Source: Armillaria gallica
Taxonomy: Eukaryota; Basidiomycota; Agaricomycetes; Agaricales; Physalacriaceae
Direction: 5' to 3'
Length of the DNA: 64,000 nucleotides
NCBI GenBank assembly: GCA_037576215.1
Contig: JBANDB010000011.1
Location: 248,001 to 312,000, forward strand
The position numbers were made by a program, and so were the translations under genes. Of the stretch, positions 33,979-45,199 are shown piece by piece. The notes beneath the pieces were generated by a model, which worked only from the letters and a program-made list of their open reading frames with translations, was not told the DNA's origin and made no database searches. The stretch's first letter is position 1. Each line of letters opens with the position of its first letter.

Positions 33979-36900
33979 CTACAACGTTATACCCACTAAA
34001 ACCCTGCCTACTTCCGTCCAGTCTTCGGGAAGTTGATGCTCATTGAGGATCGAGCCAGACCAAGTTCGCATTACCAGTTCTTTGTTGAGAGGCTTTTTTC
34101 CGAAACGTCTGTGAGTCATTCGGCAGTCCAGTTCAAGCCTTTTGTTGACTTTGCTTAGCCACATATTCTTGATTTTCTCTGGGGGGAGTGAGACATTCTC
34201 TTTCTGTATCACTCTTTCACACCTTGCGTTCCAGATAACTTGTGCCGATGAGGACATTATGATTCGGTAGAACCGTTCTCTTCTGCTGTCTCTGTTGCCT
34301 GCTGGATTTTTGAACTCAGGGATTGCGCAGGTGAGGACTGTTGCCAGGGTGGGAGGGTGCCATGGTATACCACGCCGTTCCAGGACTGATTTCGCCAGTT
34401 GCCAGATTTCGTTTTGTCCTGGGGAAGAGCATGCGGTCAAGATGTGTTCCATGCTTTTGACACAGTTGCCGCAGTGTTTGCAGTACGCTCGTTCATGATA
34501 TTGGGGAGCAAAGTGCAGCCATTTCGCACCGACTCTGTATGCATCGTGCATTGTCATCCACAGTAGATATCTTGTGTTTCTGTCAACATCTCTGTGTCTT
34601 AACGATTTCCATAGCTTTATTTCTGTCGGTTTGACTCCAAAGATTGCTTTTGCTTCGCTTGTTGCTAGCTGGATGTTATCTTGGGTCCTTTTCCTGTGTG
34701 GGAGCTTCTGGATGCTCCTTTCTCTGAAGGCCTTGAAGGCTCGACTCTGGGAGATCGTACAGAGTGCTGCACCTGTGACTCTCAGGGTTGGAGGTATTTC
34801 TAAGTTAATTATCTCCCCCAGGTCCTTTCTAGCACCCTCGTTAGCAAGCAAGTCCGCCATTTCGTTGCCTGGGTGGCCATTGTGGCCCTTCACCCATTTC
34901 AGGATGGTTTTCTGCTTCCTGCCATGGAAGCTTGCTACCATCACTTGTATAATTTCTTTGTTTGGGATACCAATGTATCCCAAGTCTTCCATGAATTGTA
35001 GTGATGTTGTTAGGTGTTTCAGCACGTATTTTGAGTCTGTCTCATTTTCAAGGGCAACTCGTTTATCTGCCCTGTCTGCTAGTTCTTTTGTCGCAATAGC
35101 TTCTCCTACCTGGTTCGACTAAGGCAAGGATGCAGGGATTCTCAGGGCTGATGCAATGTTGTTTTCTCCTTCAGAAAATATTCCTGCTCCCACTCTTGCC
35201 TCTGCTGAGCCATTGTCTATGCATGACCCATCGGTCACTGCCTGGATTCTCTTGCCCGAAGGAGCGCATAGTCTTAGGTCAGGCAATTCGTTGCAGGTAT
35301 TGCCTTCTGTGAAGATTCGGAACACTTTAGCTATTGAGCCCTCTGTTGTAACTCTTCGGTCAAATTCATCACCGTCTTCAAGCTGATCTGGCTCTTCTTC
35401 ATAATCTTCAGGGAGCATGAAACGTGGGTCCCACTTCTCTGGAAGTGTGTCCAGCAATTCCTTAGCACAGGCCATACATGCATGTGGTTTGGCGCAGCCC
35501 AGATTTTCTCTCATTGCTGCACAGATGTGGCAGTTGCATCTCTGGTTTCCTGTTACATTGATATGATTCGGGTCATCTAGGAATTGTGATATCTCCTCTG
35601 CTTCTCCCACTAGACATAAATTATGATTCTCTTGTAGGCAAATGCTTGCTGCTGAGTTCATTAGGAGTCTGATGCGAGGGCTGGCTTCAGCGTGGTACCA
35701 TATCGGGCGGTTCCGGAGTATTCCTCTCGAGAAGGCAATACCTTCTGCTCTCACTCCTGTATCTTTAGCGGTGTTCATAATTCTCTGTAGGTCTCTTGGC
35801 AGCTTCAATTTTTTAGCGCTGACGGATTGTAGAAAGATGTTAATCTTTATATCCCAGCTGATGTTTCTTTCTGCTTTCGGTGTGGCATGGGCTATAATAT
35901 CGTGAGCAAACAGTGACCAGGTGGGCTTTTCTTCGGACAGTAGTGCTTTGATCCACATGACTTCGATAGCTTTATTTCTGGCGCTTATGTCTAGGACACC
36001 TAATCCCCCTTGGTCTATTGGGGCTTTCAGAGTTTCGAGGTCAACCAGATTTTTGGTTCTTCCTTCCCAGATGAATTTGCGCACTCGTTTTTCCAGTTTT
36101 TCCTCTACAAGCTTTGGCATGCCTTGGACTGCTGTCAGGTATTGGGTCAGTCCCCCTATGACTGACTGAATGATGATGCATCGCCCAGGGACCGATGGGT
36201 GGGACATTTCCCAACGGTCGAGGCTCTTGTCAATTTTGTCTAGGACTGGAGTCCACACTGTATTGTCAGGGATATTGTTCCCGAACCAAGCTCCCAGTAT
36301 CCTTATTGCATCGCTCTCTTTGACTATGCGTATGTTTTCTGGGATTTTCCGGAAGTCTTCCTTGGATCTCCGGTTTTCTATGAGGTTTCTGCGAAACTCC
36401 TTGCTCCCTATTGGTATTATCTGCGTCTTTTCAACATTGAATCTTGCACCACTCGCCAAGCACCATTTATTCAGGAGGTTCATTAGATCGTCAAAATTGT
36501 CTTCCTCATGGAGGAATGTTGTCGTGTCATCAGCAAAGAGGTTCGCGATTAGTCTCTCCTCTGAGCCAGGTACTTCTAACCCTTTTAGGGAGGATTTGCA
36601 TAGCATTTCTGCGAGTGGTTCAATGGCTAGGTCGAAGAGTAAGCATGATAGAGGGTCACCCTGGCGTACTCCACGTGTGACCTTGAAAGGCGAGCTAAGG
36701 AATCCGTTTACCATTACTCTTGTTTCTGCATGTTCATAGAGTGATTTTACTGTTGTAATGAATGGCATTGGTATTTGAAAGGCTTCCATTGTTCTCCATA
36801 AGTAGTCGTGGCGTATCTTATCGTACACTTTTTCTTGGTCCAGTGCAACTATGAGGCCATTCCGCTCAGTCATATCTGCATGGTCAATGATCATTCTTAT

Positions 36901-39333
36901 TAGCTTGGTTTGGTTCATGATCTGGCGACCAGGAATGAATCCTGCCTGATCTTTGTGGATTAGTTCCGGAGCTGTTTTGACCAGTCTGATTGACAGAGCT
37001 TTGGTGAACAGTTTGTATTCTGAGTTCAGAAGAGTTATTGGATGGTAGTTCGACATTTTGTTCCGATCATTCTTTTTGTATATTGGACACATCCATCCTT
37101 CTGTGAAGTTCGTTGACTTGTCTACTCCGGATTCTTCTATGTCATTGAAGACGTCTGTAAGCATTCCAACTATGTCGAAGCATGGGAGGCCTTTTCTTTC
37201 ATCCTCAATGCATCTGTCATTAAGAACTTTGAAGAATTTATTTGTCGCTCCATTTATTCCTGGTGCTGAGTCATTCTTTGACAGCTTCAGTGGTGTCAGG
37301 ACTTCTCCTTTAGCAGTTCTGGTTTTGAGGAGTTCTTTGGCTTCCTCTGAGGGTTCTACCTTTATTTGTGTTAGGACCTCAGTCATTGTAATCTCTCTGG
37401 CATGATTGTCTATGTCAATGCCATCTTTTTGAAGGATATCGCCATGGTATTCTCTCATCATCTCTGCCATTTTTGGAGAGCAGGTCTCGTACCTGGGTTG
37501 GGGCTCTGGAACTATCTCTTCTCCTTGCTGGATGTTTGCATTTTGTTGGTTGGATCTCAAGTCATCCCCGTCTGTCCTTAGGCTGTTTGGGAATTCAAAA
37601 GCTCATATCATGTCTCGTGGCTTAGACTCTTTGTTTGCTTGGAAGTAAAACTTCAAGACTGTCTCTCCTTCCAGCCTGTCCTTTGCTGCAATGAATTTAC
37701 GAGTTGTGTCATGTTCCTCTCTTTTGATTTTTTGGAGCTCATCTTTAAGTTTAGCCAGCCTCTCAGAGTGTTCCTTCTCACTCAAGCTATCATCTTTTGA
37801 CAGTTGGCTCATAGATTTGTTGAGGTTTGACTCTTTTAGGTGGGAGTGGCATATGACAGCATGCTCCCTCTCTCTGGCTTGTTTCATGGCTTCGGTGATG
37901 AAGCGATGGTATACCTGTTGAGGATTCGATGACCCTGTTCTTCCGATTCTTTTCAGTTCCGCTATTTCCTCTTGCGCTGCCATCCCTAAGTCTTTAATTG
38001 TGCTGGCTAGCTTTTTGTCTTTGAGGATGCTGTCTGGACAGGCCCATCTGCCTTTACCTAAAATGGGGGCTGCTTCGTGGGCGATTTGAACTGATACCAT
38101 GTCATGGTCCACCCCTCTTATGCCTACTGGCTGGATTTTCCATTGCCTGGTCACTTCGAAAAGTTTGTCGGTCATGTATATTCGGTCAATCCGTGACTGG
38201 TGCATTCTTGTCTCTCTCTGACTCGACTCCTGTACTTGTACTGTTTTTGTACAGCTATAAGTGAAGTCTCTCTTGTCGGGGAAAGTGCTTCGCCAGCCAT
38301 CTCGGATTCCTAATAATTCTTTGAGGTTATCAAAGGCATTTCGGACATCTGCATGGTCCACACGCATGGGGAGGCGGTCCATTGCATCTTCTACGAAGTT
38401 CATGTCACCGCCCATGTAGTCAGGTTTCCATTCTGGGAATTCCACAAAGAATTCATATAGTGTCCTGAAGAATTCCATTGCCTCTCTTGCATCACTAGCC
38501 GTGACATTTGGAGCATAGGTGCCTAGGATTATTATGTCCTCCTCACCATGCCATCTGGTTTTCAACAGCATAGCTCGTCCAGGTACCACGACTCTCGTCT
38601 GTATGTGATGCCATTGAGTCAGTTGTTTGTTTACTACAATCGCCACTCCACCTTTGCTGGTTGGGCTTTCAGGATTTGCTGTGAATTTTATTTTCATTCT
38701 TCTCGTGAAGAGGTTTTCTAGTTCTGTGCATCAACGTTCTGTCATGTGTGCCTCAGAGACAATTAGGATTCCCGTCCGTGAGGTTCAGAGGAGTTGGTTT
38801 ATATGGCACCACTTGCTGTTCTGGATGCTGTCGCCCAATCCTGCACTGCTGAAACCATTTATGTTTAAGCATGACACCATGATTGCTGCTTTTGTCGCCT
38901 TTCGGTATTCTGCACATCTTGCTTGCCTGTTAGGCGAGATCTGGTTTGCCTGTTGTTCCAGTTCTGCAGATGGTTCTAGTGGGGGTGTATCGACTTGTGA
39001 GCCCATGAAACCATTTGGGAGTGAGCATGGCTCCTCCCCTCTATGGTGCGTGGCATGGCCACTCTCGCTATCTGGGATCTCATCTATGGGGGGACTTGAA
39101 TCATGCGAGTTTGTCGAGATGCTCGACATACATCTTTGAGAGTGCTCTCTCTGATGTCTTCCATCGCTGACTTGCATGGGAACTCCCTGACCTGTACAAG
39201 GTAAGGTCTGGGAGGCAGCTGGCATATTCCTATCATTGTCTGGGGGACCATGTGATGTTAGGTCAACCGCACCATTCTCCAGGAATTCCAATGCTGGTTC
39301 CCCACCGTTGCTACTCACACTACCGTCTTGCAT
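33979..39333 (-). pseudogene. LINE ORF2: endonuclease, reverse transcriptase, RNase H
   Basis: One minus-strand frame runs from 39333 to 33979, broken by TGA at 38785, about 38720 and 37603 and by TAG at 35119. The endonuclease has LNING, SEAH, GGDMNF, SRIDRIY and GVDHDMV, so the catalytic Asn, Glu, Asp and His are present. The reverse transcriptase has DQEKVYDKI (motif A), RGVRQGDPLS and LFADDTTTFL (motif C, catalytic FADD intact). The RNase H has TDGS, a GEAIA glutamate (just after the TAG), ETDSKYV and GNEMAD, completing the DEDD set. The C-terminal part has a Cys/His-rich CKHCGNCVKSMEH segment. Each TGA sits where a CGA arginine codon would fit. Replacing stops by sense leaves no frameshift, which indicates recent loss of function. 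Confidence 0.9.
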
Positions 39334-39810
39334 GGAGGGATAACCAGTGGGTACGTCAGAGCCTCAACTGGGTAGTGCGAGGCCAGTACCGTAAAGACCC
39401 ATATCGTAGTTTGTAGTATCCCTGTGTTCCCGACAGTTAGTAGTGCAGTTGATTCACATACCGGGTTTGCCAAACCACTGGCACGCTAGATGAATCCACT
39501 TGATCACATCTCCCCTGATGAGAGGGAAGACTTCACAAGCAGTTTAGGCTCCATCGGGTCCTGTTGGAGACAGTTGTATCGCCCCTTCCTGCTCAGCAGT
39601 CCGACTTACCTCCACTAAATCGTCAGTAATCAGAACAGGAAGATGCTTTGATGAGTGTTAGATGGTTCTAATGGACTTCTCATCTTCTCCAGTCTCATCC
39701 CTGGTTCCACTCTTCTAAGCTTGAGGCTCACCGAGATCAAACAAGTGGAAGTAAAGGATCTCTATTCAAGGCAAAATGTTACATTGAGTGGCAATTAAAT
39801 GGTAAGCGGA

Positions 39811-40974
39811 CTACTGCTTTTTACCATGCCCGACAACTTTCCAACTGTCATCGTAGTTCCTTCCACACTTGGAGCGACCACCTGACTTTCCGCTACCCTC
39901 CTTCCGCTTTCGGCCTGGGTCTTTGGGGGGTTCTGATTTCATCATGCAAAGTCAGAGTTCATCAGTGGTAGGGCCATACCATGCTGAGTCTATCCCGGGG
40001 AAGGGGCAGGCATGGCTCAGGTGGTTTTGGTTCTTGCACCAGTCACAGCCTATGATCTTGTCAACGTTCAGGAGCTGTTGATAGTTGACGTGAACTCTGA
40101 GTCTTCTGATGTGGGCCGTGAGCACCTGATGGAGATCAAGGTCATTGGTAATAGGTTCACCCATGAGCATGAAAACTGGCCCTTTGTCGTTGTCGAGATT
40201 CTTTGTTTCAATGTAGAGGAGGTGCCAGGATTGAGTCATCCTGACGGTGAGCTCAACTGGGTTTCCAAAATTACCCTGGTCTTGTGTGATGCGTTTGACG
40301 AGGTTTTGTAGCAGTATGTCACGCCAGGCTGCCGATTTGAGACATGCTAGGGCTTCAGCTATGAGAGGGGCATCATCACGAACAACGTTCCCTTGGAAGG
40401 TGGCGATGACCCATGCAAGAGCTTTAGGATTGAACGGGACAAAATTCCATACCACACGTGAGGGGATGGTGAAGCACTGGTGCCATAGTAGGAATTTGAT
40501 GAAGTCGTCTGAGATACCGGTGACGACGAGGGGCCACGGTTTGTCGAACGCACTCTTCCTGCTGCGGTGTTCTTCCTTGTTCCATCCTTTCCTCTCTTCC
40601 TTGGATTCCACTGGAAAGAAGGCCATGATGGTGCCCTTGTCTGGGAAGTCGAACCCTTCAAGGAATTCCGTAAGGAGGAGGTCGGCTCTTGGGTTGTCTG
40701 AGTAGAATTTTGGTCCAGCACTGTAGGGGATCGCAGCAATGAAGGAGCCAGGGGAGGCTGCGATGTCGTTTCGTAGGTCTTCTGGGAAGCCTGCTGTGAG
40801 GTGGTTCCAAGGTACGTATACTCTTGGGAAGGCAGCGTCAGTGAAGGGGGTAGCAGATCCTGCCGGGAGGATTGAGGGTTTTTCCCCAGAGCGGGAGATT
40901 TTGTTGTAGGGGAAAGCGTCTTCAGCCATGGGGAGGTTTGCCGTGTTTCGAGGGTCGGGGAGCTCGTAAGGCAT
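39811..40974 (-). pseudogene. LINE ORF1: Gag-like RNA-binding protein
   Basis: The minus-strand frame starts at ATG 40974 (MPYELPDPRN) and passes a single TGA at 39952. It ends at TAG 39811 after a basic, glycine-rich tail. The C-terminal part has a CCHC knuckle, CDWCKNQNHLSHACP (CX2CX4HX4C), as in ORF1p of many fungal LINEs. The N-terminal 250 residues have no motif I can name. It lies about 480 bp upstream of the first ORF2 methionine. It would coat the element RNA. Confidence 0.8.
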
Positions 40975-42571
40975 TGTGAGGAAGTCGGTGGGCTTGGGAG
41001 TTTTCCGTCGAGCATCTCGGTCCTCGTCGCTATCTGCCTGGTGTGATTCCTAAAGAGAGATCAGGGGCGGAGGACCAAGGAGAAGAAAGCGACGCACTTT
41101 AGGCCTAGAAGAGGACTCCGAGACTTTCTGCTTTTTGTTTGGTTTGTCCCCAGTGGAGATGGAGGTTGAGATGGTAGTGGAAGACAGGGTGGCTCACTGG
41201 GTGGGTAGATGGGAACCTAGGGCTGGTTATGGCCTTTTATAGTCGTTTGGACTGTCTTTGTTTTTTCTAGGACAAAGGAAGACCATGCATCGCCAGCTTC
41301 CTTTGTTCGGCTCGTTGCCGGGTGGCAGAGATGAGGTCCTTGATTGAGTGGCACTTTTCCAGTCTGTCCGCGGAGGGGGTGTGAGCCGTTGGTGACGCGT
41401 TGAAGGCAGAGTGCGTGGATGTTCATCTCGTCTGGTGTCGTGAGGCAATGATGCTGGATGCGATTGTCAAGAGCGGTTTGCATGACGTGACTTCATTGCT
41501 GGTTGGTCACGGACTCACAGGCTAGTGTCGAACCGGAGTCTGGGAGATGATTGCGTCCTTGCCATCGTTGGCAGAGGGGAGCTGAGCAATGGGGCATTGA
41601 TATCAGGAATCAACCTGTTTGCTGAGAGGGAATCCAAGGGATGGGTATTAGGAGAACGTCAGCTATCTACTACATAGAGGTAGTTAGTGGCTCCTGCCTG
41701 AATATCTGGGACGTCTCAAGACTGCGAGATGTTTCTCCTGACCAGTGAAGGTGCAGGAACGACTAATTTATTCTGCTCGACGTCTTGACGAGCAGAATCC
41801 CTTGAGCCAGTCTTGAAGTGGCTAGACACCAAACCCCACATGGTGGTGGTTCTTGATCAAGGGGCTCCCCGTGATGCAATATTATTTGGGTGCCTGGAAC
41901 CAAATACTTCAATCATGTTGCACCTGTTGGTATGTAGCTGGGCATCTTCGAAGATCGTGCTAATGTAATGTCACACAGTGTCCAGACTACAAACCCAATG
42001 GCTGGTTTTGTTTGACTTGTCCGTCGCACTGGGGATTCGGAGCAGCTAAAGTCCTATACGATATGCAACTTGTGACTTTGAAGGAACTCGTGGAGCAGGA
42101 TTCGGAGGTACGTCTAGTTGTTCACAATACAATCGTAGCACCCATGACTCCCTCTCTCCACAGACGAGAACATCGGTCATGAGTTGGATCACAGGGGAGA
42201 AGGAGGAAGACATACTGATTTATATAGATCTGGAACATACAGTGAGTCACCAGTGTTATCAAAATACCTATACTGACGCAATGCAGGATATTTACGCACC
42301 ATGGGAAGAATTGAGTGGAATTGGACTATTAGGTCAAGATCTAGTCAGTATGCAACAAGGGTTGCTCACCCAGGCAGGTCACCACCCGGTGCACACTACT
42401 GTCCAGTTATAGCACATCTCCCAATTCACGGAAACCATCCAAGTACATTTCCAATTCTCATATGCAGACAAGGTTCATGATTGGATAAAAGCAGGCCTTT
42501 ATCGCAAAGGTCATTTGACTGGATATTATTCTGGTGGGTTAGACTTCATACAAGCTTGTATAGAGATGTAG

Positions 42572-42851
42572 ATGTGAATGTATCCTTTACAAGAATATGA
42601 CGTTAAGGGCGCTCAATTGTTCTTGACCTGTCATTTGTGCGTATGAAGTCGGCCGATAATGCCGACTTTGAAAGAGAATTTGAATACTTTATGTCAGAAG
42701 GGATCACGAGTCAGTAGCTGGGTGTCTTGGTGTGTGAGCAGGTCTCCCTTATCATTCTGATTCCAATGAGGAAGACCGAAATCATGCAATAGTAGTATAA
42801 ACCAAAAGAAATTTATATTGATGCTAGCACTTTTTTCATTGTACTGTAGTG
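42572..42851 (+). other. tail of the interrupted spliced gene, frame broken
   Basis: After the TAG at 42569 another frame (about 42610-42715) reads VLDLSFVRMKSADNADFEREF, so the gene probably continued here and has been broken by stops or a lost splice site. Confidence 0.35.
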
Positions 42852-44252
42852 CTAGAGTACACCCACATCTTCATCTTCATCATTGTCAGTCTCGCTGCCT
42901 TCTCCAGCACTCTCATCTAAGGGCTGGTACGGAACTGTACACAACACCCTGAGAGCTCTTTTGTCAAACAGGCTCACATGCCACTCTGGATTCGGTTCCT
43001 TACTCCAGTCAGACAATACTCTGTCTGCAAGAGCGATGATGCTCTGGACATTGAAGCTAACATGCATACCATTCTGCAAACAGAACTTTCCAACAGTAAA
43101 TATGACTAACACAGTGGAGTACTTAGCGAGTTCTCCACCATGGTAAGGGTTGAGGTCCCAATATTCCTTCAGTTTGAAGTTCTCTTGGCCATCGAACATA
43201 GGAACTAAGGGAACAAAATCAGCACAGACCAAGATACAGTATGCCTAACATACCCGGCTTCTTGGATGAGTGTATGTCAGGCCCATGATCTCCTTGCTTA
43301 GAGAAACAGGAAGCTGATTCCCATTCAGCTGTTCCTGTAGCATGGTGTTGGTCAGGTGTTACCATCCATCGATATAGTCAGACACAAACCTTGCTTGAAG
43401 GTGGAAAAATATAGGCCCCCCTCTTTTACTGGCATGGTCAAGACGTTGATGTTGATGGCGGTAGCCAAGAATGAGGCAACCTGGGGCCAGAACCTCTCGA
43501 TAATTGCGATGGAAATGAATTTGGTATTGTCGGTAATCGACAACGCACTATGGACAACTCTGCCAGTGATGTAGAAGGAGACTGTTTTGCTATCGGAATG
43601 ACAATTTCCGATATGCCAGCTGGTTGGGTTCTGCTTGTCCTGACCTACCGCATTAAGCTGGAAATCCTTGGGATCAGCAGTGTAAATGTTGTGTAAGTGT
43701 CTATAAGAAGGCATAAGAATGTATGAGTTGAGGATGCGCCTGTCGAGTATTCGAACTGCAGTCGAGGAGCAAGAAATAACACATGCACTTGATCTTCCTG
43801 AGGTTACTAGAACAGTGGTTGTGCATAGTGACAACTGGGACAGGTCCCCTGGTGCCTGTGGACACATCAATTGCTGCACTCCCTACACCATCCAGAACAA
43901 TGACACTGACTGGCAACTGGACTCCAGTCTCAGCAAAATTGACCACTGCTTTGGATGGTGAGGGAGGGGGCTTGGCGGTCACTTTCATTTCAGGGCTCCT
44001 GCCCAATGTCAACACTCATTATGGAAGGCAGGACAGGGTCACATACGTAGAGGTGTTCGACAATGTGCTGAAAGTTTATTTATATATCGTGAAGAAAGGA
44101 ACAAGTGAAATAAGTGTACCTGGCATCGGTAGCATTGCCATCACTAGCCCTATTGAGAGATGACATCAGGAGGCAGCCAGACTCCTTTTAATGGGGCTTC
44201 CACCTTGCTCATCTGCAGGTCTCTTCTCAGGGGTGTTTTTGGGCTTGGTCAT
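42852..44252 (-). CDS. spliced gene of unknown function, divergent from the next gene
   Basis: The likely start is the ATG at 44252 (MTKPKNTPEKRPADEQ), a basic hydrophilic N-terminus. Exons follow: after an intron GTACAC...TTTCAG (about 44118-44066), a Val/Gly-rich block (PVSVIVLDGVGSAAIDVSTG). Next comes a block at about 43700-43380 (SWHIGNCHSDSKTVSFYITG, FWPQVASFLATAININVLTM). A short exon near 43330-43255 and a last exon from 43207 (VPMFDGQENFKLKEYWDLNP) end at TAG 42852 with an acidic tail. Splice signals are present, but I could not make one clean model through all junctions. No family recognised. The start codons of this gene and the plus-strand gene are only about 70 bp apart, so they would share a promoter. 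Confidence 0.45.
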
Positions 44253-44323
44253 CGCTGAATGGTTGCAGGTTGGGTGTTTGAGAGGGAGAGGAAGGGGGCA
44301 ATCAAGGAGGGAGAGGTATAAAT

Positions 44324-45199
44324 ATGCAGAAGAAGGCATTCCCGTGTGGCTCCAACAAAAACAGACTCCCATTGATTCTGTTCCATGCAACATCTGAATT
44401 CACACGTACCTTTAAAAGAAGGGGCAAGCTAAATCTTCGGAACCACACGCTGAAACATGCCTCTAAAGTTCGAAGTTGCTGATTGCGACCATCTGCAAAA
44501 AATGGTATTAGAGTGCGGAGGTATGAGATGCTCTTTCTCGGACATGAACCACCAGACTTACCACTTACAGATAACATTTGAAAGGCCCAACTATTAGGGC
44601 AGAGAGACACTGAAAATCGTGACATCCAGTTATCATGCTTCACCAACATCGTCGACATTGAAACCTCATTCGACATAGATTCTGTTTTGTCCAATGACAG
44701 AAAGTATCTTGTATGGAAGAGTACCAGAGAAGAGGTGGTTTTACACTTCCAGGGAATCGTGTCGCAATTGTGCATGACACCATTTGTCCCCGATGCTCCT
44801 GGTCAATCGTGAGTTCATATGTTCTTGTGTGACTCGGTATTGATATTCTTCTTTGCTAGGTTACGTCCTGGAACACTCAGACAGTTCATTCAGGTGGTAT
44901 CAACACCAGATGACGATGTGTTTCAAAATGCACGAGCTGCTGTAAAGGCCATCGAAAAGTTCATGTGGCAATATGGTGGCAATCCAGATTGGCTTGTTCT
45001 GCACGATAGTACTTTCAGGGGAATACCAGCTTTGTATGCCGACAGTAAACTTCTGACCGCTGATGAGCCTAGACTTCCGTGGCAACAGCAACACCCAAAA
45101 CTCCGAGAGAGCTTAGGCAATTATTGTAGCAACACAGCAATCAAGGCAATGTGTGTGCGAGTGGTTCAGTGCACCTCAGTGCGGTCAATTCCTCAATAA
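44324..45199 (+). pseudogene. two-exon gene of unknown function with two TGA stops
   Basis: The start is the ATG at 44324 (MQKKAFPCGSNKNRLP), just after a TATAAAT string. The frame runs through a Lys/Arg-rich region, a TGA at 44480, RRYEMLFLGHEPPDLPL, a TGA at 44579, and CFTNIVDIETSFDIDSVL to a 51-bp intron (GTGAGT...TTGCTAG, 44809-44859). Exon 2 (RPGTLRQFIQVVSTPDDDV) ends at TAA 45197. The phase matches across the intron. Both TGA codons sit next to basic residues, as expected of CGA arginine codons. The last 46 codons or so, from about 45061, lie inside the left arm of the foldback structure, so the original C-terminus may differ. No family recognised. Confidence 0.55.

Larger units (their letters stand above)
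33725..41870 (-). mobile_element. LINE (non-LTR retrotransposon), Tad1/L1-like, full length or nearly so
   Basis: The element lies on the minus strand with a 5' leader (about 41870-40975), ORF1, ORF2, a 3' untranslated region of about 240 bp and an (AAT)n tail at 33725-33741. It is bounded by a 16-bp duplication, GTGATGCAATATTATT, at 33709-33724 and 41871-41886. ORF1 ends in a CCHC knuckle; ORF2 has an AP-type endonuclease, a reverse transcriptase and an RNase H. This layout fits the Tad1-like and related fungal LINE clades. Stops in both ORFs show that this copy is dead, but the intact ends and near-continuous frames make it fairly young. Confidence 0.9.
33576..42571 (+). pseudogene. spliced host gene interrupted by the LINE
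   Basis: Exons on both sides of the LINE join in one frame. Exon a starts at ATG 33576 (MDKFAPNLYKLRNECVLAK) and has a 51-bp intron (33633-33683). Exon b ends at 33724 in the 16-bp duplication. After the LINE the frame resumes at 41871-41929, followed by introns 41930-41978, 42108-42163 and 42242-42286, all with GT...CAG ends and consistent phase. Exons include CPDYKPNGWFCLTCP, MSWITGEKEEDILIYIDLEH and DIYAPWEELSGIG. A TAG at 42408 interrupts the frame, which runs on to 42569 through GHLTGYYSGGLDFI. Upstream exons probably exist. I do not recognise the family. The LINE must inactivate it unless it is spliced out. Confidence 0.65.

Noticed and set aside
35130..37405. Plus-strand frames of 60-189 codons in the LINE
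   Set aside because: They are antisense shadows of ORF2, whose catalytic motifs are on the minus strand.
44302..44775. 157-codon minus-strand protein
   Set aside because: It is the antisense of the plus-strand gene at 44324-45199, which has better motifs and a consistent intron.
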